Assembly (NCBI GenBank): GCA_937996795.1 | Contig: CALKUH010000054.1 | Span: forward strand, 1 to 59,878 | Length of the DNA stretch: 59,878 nucleotides | DNA from: an uncultured Verrucomicrobiota bacterium | GTDB lineage: Bacteria > Verrucomicrobiota > Kiritimatiellia > CAIVKH01 | Direction: 5' to 3' | In this document: one piece after another, positions 1 through 8,396 of the stretch | Position numbering within the stretch: the first letter of the stretch is position 1 | Layout of the letters: the number at the start of each line of letters is the position of its first letter | Made by a program: the position numbers and the translations under genes | Notes under the pieces: model-generated | What the model was told of the DNA's origin: nothing | Seen by the model: only the letters and a program-made list of their open reading frames with translations | Database searches by the model: none

Positions 1-504
1 GAACAGCGCCGTGCCCAGCACCCAGGTCAGCGCCAGCTTGCCGAAGCTCCACATGCGAGGCAGGCAGGACAGCACGATGACCACGCCGACGACAAGGCAG
101 GCCAGCGCCGGGCGCCATTGTTCCTCGAACGGGTAGATCCCGAACAGGATTACGCGCCAGCGTGTCGCGATGACCGACCAGCAGGCGCCGCCCTTGGCCG
201 CTTTCTTGCCCGCCTTCGCGTCGAACTGAGCGCGCTGGTCGTCATTCAGGACCGCGCGGATGGATTCCATCGATTTGGCGCAGGCTTCCACCGTGCTGCC
301 TTCCGCTTTGCAGGCGGCTTCAATCTCGGCGATCTTCGCCTTCTGGTCTTCGGTCAGCTCAACGCCCGAGAGCGCTTTGGAGCAGGCCGACACCGAGGCT
401 TTTTCCTTGGCCTTGCCACCCGCCGGGCAACACGCGCCGCCCGCCCAGCTGGCTACCGTTCCAACGACCAACAGGGTCGCCACTGCAATGATCATACGTT
501 TCAT
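1..504 (-). CDS. Small exported Cys-rich LTxxQ-like protein fused in frame to an AapM-like permease fragment (partial)
   Basis: The frame is open from the ATG at 504 to the window edge (168 codons), behind a good ribosome site (GGAGG, 7 nt). Residues 1-22 look like a signal peptide. Residues 24-108 are a small, Lys- and Cys-rich exported protein with two short LTEDQ/LNDDQ motifs, as in Spy/CpxP-like proteins. From about residue 105 (GGACW) the protein changes character: the motif LFGIYPFEEQWRPAL and the hydrophobic segment after it match the N-terminal region of AapM, a general L-amino-acid ABC transporter permease. AapM normally has its own first membrane segment before the GACW motif, so the join replaces that part. 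It could be a true fusion or an assembly join through a short shared stretch. I am confident of both halves but not of the junction. Confidence 0.6.
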   Translation of the reverse strand, partial: MKRMIIAVATLLVVGTVASWAGGACCPAGGKAKEKASVSACSKALSGVELTEDQKAKIAEIEAACKAEGSTVEACAKSMESIRAVLNDDQRAQFDAKAGKKAAKGGACWSVIATRWRVILFGIYPFEEQWRPALACLVVGVVIVLSCLPRMWSFGKLALTWVLGTALF

Positions 505-526
505 GCTAAGTCCTCCGTGATTGCTA

Positions 527-554
527 AATATACTCGATCAGAGGCCGAGGTAAA
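527..554 (-). promoter_or_regulatory. Putative sigma-70 type promoter for the small exported protein
   Basis: Read on minus, TTTACC (549-554) is followed after 16 bases by TATATT (527-532). This matches the -35 and -10 consensus at 4 and 5 of 6 positions. Transcription would start near 520, just before the ribosome site of the gene starting at 504. It overlaps the 3' end of folA, so the downstream gene could be expressed independently of thyA-folA. Confidence 0.4.
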
Positions 555-1059
555 GGGGATCGGCCAATTTTTCTCGGCCGCGTTCCCAGGTTTCCATCGT
601 AAACGCATGGACATGCCGGGCATCGGCGGGGTGCGTCCGGCGCTCAACGCAGTGCCAGTCCTCCCACTGTATCTCGGGAAAATGCGTGTCGCCGGACACC
701 GAGGCATGGACCCGCGTCACGTAGAGGCGATCCGCCACCGGCAGCGCCAGGGCATAGAGCTGGGCGCCGCCGATGACAACCAATTCATCAACATCCGCCG
801 CCACGCGGAGGGCATCCTCCAAAGAGGAAACAATTTCGGCGCCGGAACGTTGGAGTGCGGCATTGCGCGAGAGCACCAGATTGCGGCGACCCGGGAGCGG
901 TCCCTTGAGAGAGTCCCAGGTGCGGCGGCCCATGAGCACGGGTTTTCCCATCGTGACCGCCTTGAAGTGGCGGAGGTCGTCCGGCAAGCGCCACGGCAGA
1001 TCCCCGTCGCGCCCGATCACCCCGTTCTCCGCCACCGCCACGATGAGGGAAATGCGCAC
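538..1059 (-). CDS. folA: Dihydrofolate reductase
   Basis: Reduces dihydrofolate to tetrahydrofolate with NADPH in the cytoplasm, regenerating the folate oxidised by the neighbouring thymidylate synthase. About 173 aa, close to the usual 160-170. Visible signatures are the N-terminal SLIVAVAENGVIG strand-loop, the acidic active-site residue in LPDDLRHFK (Asp28), the MGRRTWDSL cofactor motif and the IGGAQLY motif. I chose the GTG at 1059, two bases after the thyA stop, because the conserved fold begins there. An ATG at 1098 would add 13 non-conserved residues and overlap thyA. The tight spacing suggests one transcript with thyA. Confidence 0.93.
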   Translation of the reverse strand: MRISLIVAVAENGVIGRDGDLPWRLPDDLRHFKAVTMGKPVLMGRRTWDSLKGPLPGRRNLVLSRNAALQRSGAEIVSSLEDALRVAADVDELVVIGGAQLYALALPVADRLYVTRVHASVSGDTHFPEIQWEDWHCVERRTHPADARHVHAFTMETWERGREKLADPLYLGL

Positions 1060-1061
1060 GC

Positions 1062-1856
1062 CTACACCGCGATCGGGGCCGAAATGGCCGGGTGGCATTG
1101 GTAGTTTTCGAGGGTGAAGTCCTCGAAGGTGAAGTCAAAAATCGAGCGCACGTCCGGATTCAATTTCATCACCGGCGGCGGGTACGGCGCGCGCGACAAC
1201 TGGAGGTCCGCCTGTTCCAGGTGGTTGAGATACAAATGGGCGTCACCCAGCGTGTGCACGAACTCGCCGGGTTTGAGTCCCGTGACCTGGGCCATCATCA
1301 ACGTCAACAGCGCGTAGGACGCGATGTTGAACGGGACCCCGAGAAAAACATCGCCGCTGCGCTGGTAGAGCTGGCAGGACAGGCTTCCATTCGCCACATA
1401 GAACTGGAAGAGGCAGTGGCACGGCGCGAGTGCCATGCGGTCGATTTCGCCCGGATTCCAGGCCGAGACGATAAGCCGGCGCGAATCGGGATTTTCGCGA
1501 ATCTGGCGCACCACCTCGGAAATCTGGTCCACCACCCTGCCGTCCGCCGTGCGCCACGAGCGCCACTGCGCGCCATAGACGGGACCGAGATCGCCATTCG
1601 CGTCCGCCCATTCGTCCCAGATACTCACCTTGTTGGCGCGCAGATAGGCCACGTTGGTGTCGCCCTTCAGGAACCAGAGCAATTCGTGGATGATCGACCG
1701 GAAGTGCAGCTTCTTGGTGGTGACCCCGGGGAAACCCGCCGCCAGGTCAAACCGCATCTGGTGCCCGAACACGCTGAGCGTGCCCGTTCCCGTCCGGTCC
1801 GATTTGCGGACGCCCTCGTAACGCACGCGGCGCAAGAGATCGAGATAGGGTTTCAT
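1062..1856 (-). CDS. thyA: Thymidylate synthase (ThyA type)
   Basis: Methylates dUMP to dTMP using methylenetetrahydrofolate, which is oxidised to dihydrofolate. The protein is 264 aa, the same length as the E. coli enzyme. It has the phosphate-binding Arg21 in SDRTGTG, the RRLIVSAWNP segment, catalytic Cys146 in APCHC, and the RSGDVFLGVPFNIASY nucleotide-binding motif. The stop is two bases before the folA start, so the folate cycle enzymes are probably co-expressed. Nothing unusual is visible. Confidence 0.97.
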   Translation of the reverse strand: MKPYLDLLRRVRYEGVRKSDRTGTGTLSVFGHQMRFDLAAGFPGVTTKKLHFRSIIHELLWFLKGDTNVAYLRANKVSIWDEWADANGDLGPVYGAQWRSWRTADGRVVDQISEVVRQIRENPDSRRLIVSAWNPGEIDRMALAPCHCLFQFYVANGSLSCQLYQRSGDVFLGVPFNIASYALLTLMMAQVTGLKPGEFVHTLGDAHLYLNHLEQADLQLSRAPYPPPVMKLNPDVRSIFDFTFEDFTLENYQCHPAISAPIAV

Positions 1857-1868
1857 CGGAACGGATGT

Positions 1869-1958
1869 TTACCACGGAGACACGGAGGTCGCGGAGAGGA
1901 AAATAGGGCGCGGTGCGATGCTCCTGCACTCCGTGAACTCAGTGTTCTCTGCGGTTAA
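1869..1958. repeat. Imperfect inverted repeat of the NTEFTE-type intergenic family
   Basis: The left arm (1869-1897, starting TTACCACGGAGACACGGAGG) and the reverse complement of the right arm (1929-1958, starting TTAACCGCAGAGAACACTGA) align over about 28 bases at roughly 75 percent identity with a few single-base gaps. A 31-base spacer lies between them. The right arm overlaps and supplies the udp stop codon (TAA, 1955-1957). The sequence resembles a repeat I know as dispersed in environmental bacterial genomes, where false translation gives peptides such as TAENTEFTE. Its function is unknown. It could fold into a long stem in the udp transcript. Confidence 0.7.
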
Positions 1959-2746
1959 TTCTTCTTTTCCAACTTCAGGACGGCCTGGATTGCGACCTGG
2001 ATCGCACCGCGGATGTTCCTGTCGAGCGACAGGGCGTCCTGGCCGGGCGCGGTCCACGGCGTGCGATCCGAGACGGTGCAGATGGTCCCCGCGCGGAGGC
2101 CGAACAGGTTGCACATGGTGAACAGCGTCGCGGATTCCATCTCCACGTTGAGCACGCGGGCGCGCTTCCAGTTGGCGCAGATGTCGTTCATGCCGTGCTG
2201 CTCGTAGCCCCCGAACGACATCGGCAGGATGGCGCCGTCCTTGCCGACGACCTTGTTGCGGGAATAAAACCCATCCACCGAAACCGTCAGCCCCGTGTGA
2301 AAGCGTTGTCCCGAAGCGGCGGCGGCTTCCGTCAGCGCGCTCACCACGCGGTAGTCCGCGACGGCGGGATATTCCAACCCCACATAGCTGCGCGAGGTGC
2401 CCTCATCACGCACGGCGCCGGTGCTGATCACATAGTCGCCGAGCTCGACCTGGTCCGCGATCGCGCCGCTGTTCCCCACGCGGATGAAGGTGTGCGTGCC
2501 GAGTTTCGCGAGTTCCTCGACTAGGATGGCCAGGGAGGGTCCGCCGATGCCCGTGGAGGCGGCGGTCATGCGCACACCCTCGACCACGCCGGTGTGCACG
2601 ACATATTCCCGCACGCGGCAGACTTCGCGCAAATCGCCCCACCCTTCGGAAATCTTCGGCACACGCCCGGGATCGCCCGGAAGAAACGCATAGCCCGCCA
2701 CCTCGCCATCGCCCAGCCCGGTAATGATCTGCGCGTTTTTCTTCAT
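1955..2746 (-). CDS. udp: Uridine phosphorylase-type nucleoside phosphorylase
   Basis: A PNP/UDP phosphorylase family protein (about 263 aa) that splits nucleosides with phosphate into base and ribose-1-phosphate. Signatures include the phosphate-binding GDPGR motif (near residue 25), STGIGGPS, RVGNSGAI, and VEMESATLF, the Glu-Met-Glu ribose-binding loop. The overall pattern fits uridine phosphorylase better than purine phosphorylase, but substrate is inferred. I prefer the ATG at 2746, six bases after AAGG, over the ATG at 2752, which touches the ribosome site. The stop codon lies in a dispersed repeat. Located upstream of thyA-folA, giving a pyrimidine theme. Confidence 0.9.
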   Translation of the reverse strand: MKKNAQIITGLGDGEVAGYAFLPGDPGRVPKISEGWGDLREVCRVREYVVHTGVVEGVRMTAASTGIGGPSLAILVEELAKLGTHTFIRVGNSGAIADQVELGDYVISTGAVRDEGTSRSYVGLEYPAVADYRVVSALTEAAAASGQRFHTGLTVSVDGFYSRNKVVGKDGAILPMSFGGYEQHGMNDICANWKRARVLNVEMESATLFTMCNLFGLRAGTICTVSDRTPWTAPGQDALSLDRNIRGAIQVAIQAVLKLEKKN

Positions 2747-2810
2747 CGACATCCTTCCCGTGGAGCGGTTCGCTTGACCCGATGGCCGTTTGTATTATGG
2801 TTCATCCCTC

Positions 2811-2999
2811 ATGACAACAGCAGACGATTCCTCGATGGTGGCGGAGCGGTGGGTGTGCACCTGCTGCGGCTACGTCTATGACCCGGAAATCGGCGATCCC
2901 GAACACGGGGTCCCGCCCGGCACGCCGTTCAGCGCATTGCCGGAAGGATGGGTCTGCCCGCTCTGCCTCGCGCTGAAAAAAGCGTTCGATCCGTTCTGA
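2811..2999 (+). CDS. Rubredoxin
   Basis: A 62-aa one-iron electron carrier with the two classic metal-binding knuckles: Cys16/Cys19 in WVCTCCGYVYD and Cys49/Cys52 in GWVCPLC, with the DPEIGDPEHGVPPGTPF spacer between them. It has about 13 extra N-terminal residues. The ATG at 2811 is the first plausible start; no clear ribosome site precedes it. It is a lone plus-strand gene between two minus genes, convergent with zwf. Rubredoxins typically serve anaerobic or oxygen-detoxifying electron transfer. No partner oxidoreductase is adjacent. Confidence 0.95.
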   Translation: MTTADDSSMVAERWVCTCCGYVYDPEIGDPEHGVPPGTPFSALPEGWVCPLCLALKKAFDPF

Positions 3000-3009
3000 G
3001 CGGAACCGG

Positions 3010-4587
3010 TCAGTCGCGGTTCTGCCACTCCTGATCCCGTCCGACCAGCAGGCGGTCCGCCTCGGCAGGTCCCCACCCGCCCGCGGGGTAGGTCGCCATC
3101 GGGAAATCCGCCTGCGCCGACCACGCCTTGAGGATGGGGTCCACCACCCGCCACGCGGCTTCCACCTCGTCGGAGCGTGTAAAGAGCGTCGAGTCGCCGC
3201 GCAGGACATCCAGCAGCAGCCGCTCGTACGCCTCGGGCAACTGCCGCTGCCATGTCTCCGAATAGGAAAAGTCCATCGCGACGGTCTCGACCTGCACCTG
3301 CATGACCGGACGCTTGGCGGCGAACCGCAACGAGATGCCCTCGTCGGGCTGGATGCGGAAAATCAACTGGTTCGGATTTGCTCCCGTCAGGTCGCAGACA
3401 TCGCCCACGCACTCGACCGTCTGGAAGAGTTGAAGCGGCGGCTTTCGGAATTGCACCACGATCTCGGTGACGCGCCTGGCGAGCCGCTTCCCCGTGCGCA
3501 GATACACCGGCACGCCCGCCCAGCGCCAGTTGTCGATGAACAGCCGCAGCGCGACATACGTCTCCGTGCGCGAGTCCGGCGCGATGCGATCCTCCTCGCG
3601 ATAGCCGGGCAGCGCCTTGTCGCCGCTCCGCCCCGCGACGTATTGCGCGCGGACCAGCGAGCGCGTGAGGTCGCCGGGGTTCAGCGGGCGAATCGACTGG
3701 AGCACCTTGACCTTTTCGTTCCGCAGCGCATCCGCGGTGAGGCTCGCGGGCGGCTCCATCGTGACAAGACACATCAATTGCAGCAGGTGGTTCTGGAGCA
3801 TGTCCCGCAGCGCGCCGCTCGCGTCGTAGTAGGCGCCACGCCCGCTCTCCATGCCCACGGTTTCAGCCGCGGTGATCTGGATGTGGTCCACCAGGTGGTT
3901 CGTGAACAGCGGCTCGAAGATGGCGTTCGCGAAGCGGAAGGACAGGATGTTCTGGACTGTTTCCTTCCCGAGGAAATGGTCGATGCGATAGACCTGTGAT
4001 TCGTGCAGGTGCTGCAGGACGGCCTGGTTCAGCGCGCGCGCGGTTTCGAGATCGGTTCCAAACGGCTTCTCAATGACGACGCGCGTCCAGTGCGCCGCAT
4101 CCGGCGGCTGCACGAGGCCCGTGGCCTTCATGTGCGCCAGCACGGGCGCGAACAGCTCCGGGCGGATCGAGAGGTAGTACAGGTGGTTCGGCGGGAACTG
4201 GCGCCGGTCGAACAACCGCGTGTTCAGGCTGCGATAGGCCTCGTACTGCTCGATGTCGCCCTTGTGATAGAAGATGTGTTCGCAGAAACTGGCCAGGACC
4301 TCGTCGCGCACCGGGATCCGGGAGAAGCGGCGCACGGCGTCGTCGGCGATCCGGCGGAATTCCGCGTCGTCGTAGTCGCGCCGCGCAAAGCCGACAACGG
4401 AAAAGTCCACCGGCAGGAACCCCTGCGCATACATCGCATACAGACCGGGCAGCAATTTGCGCTGCGTGAGGTCGCCCGAGGCGCCCAGGATCACCACGGT
4501 GACCGGCTGGGTCAGGCGCATGGAGGGGAAGGCCGGGACAGCCACGTCTTCGGCAACAGGTTCAGATGCATTCAAAGGGGTGCTCAT
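3010..4587 (-). CDS. zwf: Glucose-6-phosphate 1-dehydrogenase
   Basis: Oxidises glucose-6-phosphate to 6-phosphogluconolactone, making NADPH. At 525 aa it is slightly longer than usual because of an N-terminal extension of about 27 residues. The nucleotide-binding GASGDL is at residues 35-40, EKPFG at 173-177, and the substrate-binding and catalytic RIDHFLGKE at 201-209. The start codon overlaps the stop of the upstream DUF547 gene (ATGA), so translation is probably coupled. The lactonase for the next step (pgl) lies about 4 kb away in the divergent pnt operon. Confidence 0.97.
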   Translation of the reverse strand: MSTPLNASEPVAEDVAVPAFPSMRLTQPVTVVILGASGDLTQRKLLPGLYAMYAQGFLPVDFSVVGFARRDYDDAEFRRIADDAVRRFSRIPVRDEVLASFCEHIFYHKGDIEQYEAYRSLNTRLFDRRQFPPNHLYYLSIRPELFAPVLAHMKATGLVQPPDAAHWTRVVIEKPFGTDLETARALNQAVLQHLHESQVYRIDHFLGKETVQNILSFRFANAIFEPLFTNHLVDHIQITAAETVGMESGRGAYYDASGALRDMLQNHLLQLMCLVTMEPPASLTADALRNEKVKVLQSIRPLNPGDLTRSLVRAQYVAGRSGDKALPGYREEDRIAPDSRTETYVALRLFIDNWRWAGVPVYLRTGKRLARRVTEIVVQFRKPPLQLFQTVECVGDVCDLTGANPNQLIFRIQPDEGISLRFAAKRPVMQVQVETVAMDFSYSETWQRQLPEAYERLLLDVLRGDSTLFTRSDEVEAAWRVVDPILKAWSAQADFPMATYPAGGWGPAEADRLLVGRDQEWQNRD

Positions 4588-5366
4588 TTTTGAGAAGGAC
4601 GGGCGTCATTGAGCCGCCAGTCAAAATCCGTATAGCGGATGGCAAATCGCCCCGGAAGGTCGCGCACCCCCCACTCCTCGGGAGTCACCATGCGCACATA
4701 CGCCTCCACACGGCCCGCCCGGCGCTCAAAGTCGGCGGCATACCATCGAAATACCGGCGAAAGGTACAGGCGGCGCCGCTCCTTGTCGATGCGGTTATGC
4801 GGTGTAGCGGATAGCCACCGCCGCGCCTGGTCCGCCAACTGCGCATCCAGGCGCGCGCCTTCATACGGCTCCTCGCGAAGCGGTGGACTGCCGAGCGCAC
4901 CCTGGCACAGCGCAAAGTGGACTCCCGGTTCGGCGTAATCCCGACGGATGTAATTCCGCAGCAGGATCTCCAGCGAGATCGTATAGCCGAAAAGTCGCAC
5001 ACGCGGCCACTCGAAGGGGTCGCCACTGAACCAGCCGCCGGCTTTGCGAATGCTGGCGAGCGGATAGTCCCCAGCCACGATATCCAGCACGGTGAGGTTG
5101 TAGACGTTGATCAGGAACGCCAGCCGCTCGGGCACGGTCCAGCCGCCGAATTCACGCTCCGTCACCGCCGCATACGCATCCAGGCACCGGGCCAAATCCG
5201 TCCGGCTCGCCGCGAGTTCAGCGTAGTTCACCCGCCCATCCTCCATCACGCGGGCAAGCAGCGCAGCATACAGGCGGGCGGGCTCCCCCTCCTCCGCGCG
5301 GGCCGTCGGCCCCGGCGCGAACAGCAGCGCCAGCGCAAGCGGCACGGTTTTGATCCAGCATTTCAT
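4584..5366 (-). CDS. Exported DUF547 family protein
   Basis: A 260-aa protein with an N-terminal signal peptide (about residues 1-24, ending TARA) and a DUF547 domain. Family features are LAFLINVYNLTVLDIV near residue 85, the SIRKAGG segment, and VHFALCQGALGSPPLR, a variant of the family's usual VHFALVCAA-G-PPL motif. Many members share a predicted Cys-protease-like fold, but function is not established and the Cys context here is altered. The gene is first in a coupled pair with zwf. It may be only an operon passenger. Confidence 0.85.
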   Translation of the reverse strand: MKCWIKTVPLALALLFAPGPTARAEEGEPARLYAALLARVMEDGRVNYAELAASRTDLARCLDAYAAVTEREFGGWTVPERLAFLINVYNLTVLDIVAGDYPLASIRKAGGWFSGDPFEWPRVRLFGYTISLEILLRNYIRRDYAEPGVHFALCQGALGSPPLREEPYEGARLDAQLADQARRWLSATPHNRIDKERRRLYLSPVFRWYAADFERRAGRVEAYVRMVTPEEWGVRDLPGRFAIRYTDFDWRLNDARPSQK

Positions 5367-5496
5367 ACACTTGAGCGAGCAAACCGAACGGAGCTCCCAG
5401 CCGTTGAATATAAAAAAACGGGGAAAGCCCTACCATCTGAAAGCTTGACGTCCCACTCATAGGTGTTTTGATGCACCGGTACTTCAAGGGATGGAT

Positions 5497-6639
5497 ATGA
5501 AAATCGTTGCACTTCGGGAAGATACGCCGGGCGAACGCCGCGTTCCGCTGATCCCCGCGTCGGCGGAGAAACTGGTCAAGCTCGGCGCGGAGCTGCTGGT
5601 TGAATCGGGCCTTGGGACCACCATCGGCATCCAGGATGACGCCTACGCCAAAGTCGGCGCCACGATTATACAGGACCGCCAGGCGTCGCTTGGCAGCGCG
5701 GACATGGTGTTGCGTCTGCGGAAACCGGTGGCCGCGGAGCTGGGCGCCCTCAAGAAGGGATGCATCCACGTCAGCTACCTCGATCCGTTCAATGAGCAGG
5801 CGCTGGTGCGCCAGTTGGCCGACGCGGGGGTAAGCGCCGTCAGCCTTGAGCTGATTCCCCGCACCACGATCGCGCAGAAGATGGACGTCCTCAGCTCGCA
5901 GGCCAACCTGGCGGGGTACGTCGCCGTCGTCCTCGCGGCCCAGCGACTCGACAAGATTTTCCCGATGATGTCCACGCCGGCCGGCACGATTGCCCCGACC
6001 CGGGTCTTTATCATCGGTGCGGGTGTTGCCGGGCTTCAGGCCATCGCCACCGCCAAGCGCATGGGCGCGATCGTCGAGGCGTTCGACACACGGCCGGTCG
6101 TCGAGGAGCAGGTCAAGTCGCTTGGCGCTAAATTCGTGAAAGTCGACCTCGGCGAAACAGGCCAGACCAAGGACGGCTACGCCAAGGCGCTGACCGAGGA
6201 ACAACTGGCCAAACAGCGCGATGCGATGGCACGCCATTGCGCCGGCGCCGATGTGGTCGTCACCACGGCGCAGGTCTTCGGACGCCGCGCGCCTCGCATC
6301 ATCACCGCGGATATGATCAAGGGGATGAAGCCGGGCAGCATCATCGTGGATCTCGCCATCGAGACGGGCGGCAATGTGGAAGGCGCCCAGCTTGACCAGG
6401 AAGTGGATGTCAACGGCGTCCGGATTCTCGGCCTGGGCAACCTGCCGGGACGCGTCCCGGTCCACGCCAGCCAGATGTTCTCCAGCAACCTTGCAAATTT
6501 TGTCGAACACTTCTGGGACAAACAACAGAAGGCCTTCGTGCTGAAACCCGACGACGAGATCATCAAGGGAAGCCTCGTCACGCACGAAGGCAGGATAGTC
6601 AACGAAATGGTCCTCAAAGCGTTGCAGCCAGCCACCTGA
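5497..6639 (+). CDS. pntAA: NAD(P) transhydrogenase subunit alpha, part 1 (NAD-binding domain I)
   Basis: The peripheral NAD(H)-binding domain of the proton-translocating transhydrogenase (380 aa), of the type where alpha is split in two genes. It shows the N-terminal ALREDTPGERRVPLIP signature of the alanine dehydrogenase/PNT family, the GAGVAGLQAIATAKRMGA Rossmann motif and the conserved DLAIETGGNVEGA segment. The ATG at 5497 has AAGGG six bases upstream; an ATG at 5491 directly abuts that site and is less likely. First gene of a four-gene plus operon, divergent from DUF547-zwf. Confidence 0.95.
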   Translation: MKIVALREDTPGERRVPLIPASAEKLVKLGAELLVESGLGTTIGIQDDAYAKVGATIIQDRQASLGSADMVLRLRKPVAAELGALKKGCIHVSYLDPFNEQALVRQLADAGVSAVSLELIPRTTIAQKMDVLSSQANLAGYVAVVLAAQRLDKIFPMMSTPAGTIAPTRVFIIGAGVAGLQAIATAKRMGAIVEAFDTRPVVEEQVKSLGAKFVKVDLGETGQTKDGYAKALTEEQLAKQRDAMARHCAGADVVVTTAQVFGRRAPRIITADMIKGMKPGSIIVDLAIETGGNVEGAQLDQEVDVNGVRILGLGNLPGRVPVHASQMFSSNLANFVEHFWDKQQKAFVLKPDDEIIKGSLVTHEGRIVNEMVLKALQPAT

Positions 6640-6656
6640 TCAAGGAGCAAATCATC

Positions 6657-6947
6657 ATGATGGGTCTATTGTTTTTCGTCTTTGTGCTGGCCATCTTCCT
6701 CGGCTTCGAGCTGATCTCGAAGGTGCCCTCCCAGCTCCACACCCCGCTGATGTCCGGCTCGAATGCCATTTCCGGCATCACGATCGTAGGCGCACTCGTC
6801 GCCGTGGGGCATCCGCACGGTGGCAACCTGGTGACCGTGCTGGGCGTGATTGCCGTCGCCGCGGCCATGATCAATGTCGTGGGCGGCTATCTGGTCACCC
6901 ATCGCATGCTGGGCATGTTCAAAACCAAGTCGGCCAACAGGAAGTAA
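6657..6947 (+). CDS. pntAB: NAD(P) transhydrogenase subunit alpha, part 2 (membrane)
   Basis: A 96-aa membrane subunit with three to four hydrophobic segments, the usual size for the separate alpha-2 polypeptide. The N-terminal LLFFVFVLAIFLGFELISKVPSQLHTPLMSG is characteristic: SKVPSQLHTPLMSGSNA leads into the first membrane helix. It has a strong ribosome site (AAGGAG, nine bases upstream) 18 bases after pntAA. It forms the proton channel together with PntB. Confidence 0.95.
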   Translation: MMGLLFFVFVLAIFLGFELISKVPSQLHTPLMSGSNAISGITIVGALVAVGHPHGGNLVTVLGVIAVAAAMINVVGGYLVTHRMLGMFKTKSANRK

Positions 6948-6949
6948 GT

Positions 6950-8389
6950 ATGATCGCGCACATCCAGCCCTTCATCAATTACCTCTACATCTTCGCCTCG
7001 GTCCTTTTCATCATCGGACTGAAGATGCTCAGTCGCGCGGATACGGCGCGCCGTGGAAATTTCATTTCATCCGTCGGCATGCTGATCGCGATCATTGCGA
7101 CCTGCCTGCTCGCCGGCATGGAGTATCATTGGATTCTCGTCGGCATCCTGATCGGCTCCGCCATCGGGGCGGTCGCCGCGCATGGGGTGAAGATGACCTC
7201 CATGCCGGAAATGGTGGGCTTGCTGAACGGCTTCGGCGGCCTCGCCAGCATGCTGGTCGCATGGGCGGAATATCACAAGTGGGTCTCGCTGGGCTGGACG
7301 GATTACGCGGTGACCCTCCTGCCGGACAACCCCGCCGCCGCAAATCCGATGTTTGCGGCGATCGCGATTGCCTTCACGGCAGTGGTCGGCGCACTGACGT
7401 TCTCCGGCAGCATGATTGCCTTCCTCAAACTCGCGGAATGGATGCCCGGCAAGCCCATCCTGTTCCGGGGACAGCAGGTCGTAAATGCGCTCGTCCTGCT
7501 CGCCATCCTCGCAGCGGCGGTGGTCTTCTGCATGGCGCCTGAGGCGCCCGCCGCGTATTGGGCGTTTGCCGCGTTGATGGTCGTCGGCCTCATCCTGGGA
7601 GTCACGTCGGTGATTCCCATCGGAGGCGCCGACATGCCCGTCGTGATCTCACTTCTCAACAGCTACTCCGGCATCGCGGCCGCGGCCGCGGGATTCATCA
7701 TCCTCAACAACGTCCTGATCGTCGCGGGTTCCCTCGTCGGTGCCAGCGGCATCATCCTGACCCAGATCATGTGCAAGGCCATGAACCGCTCCCTCGCCAA
7801 CGTGCTGTTCAGCGGCTTCGGGGCCGCCAACACAACGAAGAGCGAGGGCTACAAGGGCGAGGCGAAGCCGATCAGCTCCGAAGACACCTACATGCTGCTG
7901 GAGGCGGCGCGTTCGGTGGTCATCGTGCCCGGCTATGGCATGGCCGTGGCGCAAGCCCAGCATGCGGTGCGCGAACTCGGCGAACTGCTCGTGGCGAACG
8001 GCTGCGACGTCCGCTACGCGATTCACCCGGTGGCCGGACGCATGCCGGGCCACATGAACGTGCTGCTCGCGGAGGCGAATGTCCCCTATGAACAGCTTGT
8101 CGAGCCGCAGGACGTGAATCCGGTGATGGAAACCGTGGATGTCGCGATGGTGATTGGCGCAAACGACGTCGTCAATCCGGCCGCCCGCGAGGACCAGGGC
8201 AGTCCCATCTACGGCATGCCGATCATCAACGTGGACCACGCCAAGACGGTGATCATCCTGAAGCGCAGCATGGCCTCGGGATTCGCCGGCATCGATAATC
8301 CCCTCTTCTTCAAAGACAACGCCCGCATGCTCTTTGGCGACGCCAAGGCGACGGTCTCCGCGCTGGTCGGGGAATTCAAGAGCGCCTGA
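6950..8389 (+). CDS. pntB: NAD(P) transhydrogenase subunit beta
   Basis: A 479-aa protein: about nine hydrophobic helices in the first 270 residues, then the NADP(H)-binding domain III. Domain III shows the VVIVPGYGMAVAQAQ fold, HPVAGRMPGHMNVLLAEA and DVAMVIGANDVVNPAA motifs typical of PntB. It starts two bases after the pntAB stop with AGGAAG as ribosome site. With PntAA and PntAB it uses the proton gradient to drive hydride transfer from NADH to NADP, supplying NADPH alongside Zwf. Confidence 0.97.
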   Translation: MIAHIQPFINYLYIFASVLFIIGLKMLSRADTARRGNFISSVGMLIAIIATCLLAGMEYHWILVGILIGSAIGAVAAHGVKMTSMPEMVGLLNGFGGLASMLVAWAEYHKWVSLGWTDYAVTLLPDNPAAANPMFAAIAIAFTAVVGALTFSGSMIAFLKLAEWMPGKPILFRGQQVVNALVLLAILAAAVVFCMAPEAPAAYWAFAALMVVGLILGVTSVIPIGGADMPVVISLLNSYSGIAAAAAGFIILNNVLIVAGSLVGASGIILTQIMCKAMNRSLANVLFSGFGAANTTKSEGYKGEAKPISSEDTYMLLEAARSVVIVPGYGMAVAQAQHAVRELGELLVANGCDVRYAIHPVAGRMPGHMNVLLAEANVPYEQLVEPQDVNPVMETVDVAMVIGANDVVNPAAREDQGSPIYGMPIINVDHAKTVIILKRSMASGFAGIDNPLFFKDNARMLFGDAKATVSALVGEFKSA

Positions 8390-8396
8390 CGGGGCC

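Noticed and set aside
1060..1098. Upstream ATG start for folA
   Set aside because: It would overlap thyA and add unconserved residues; GTG at 1059 fits the family.
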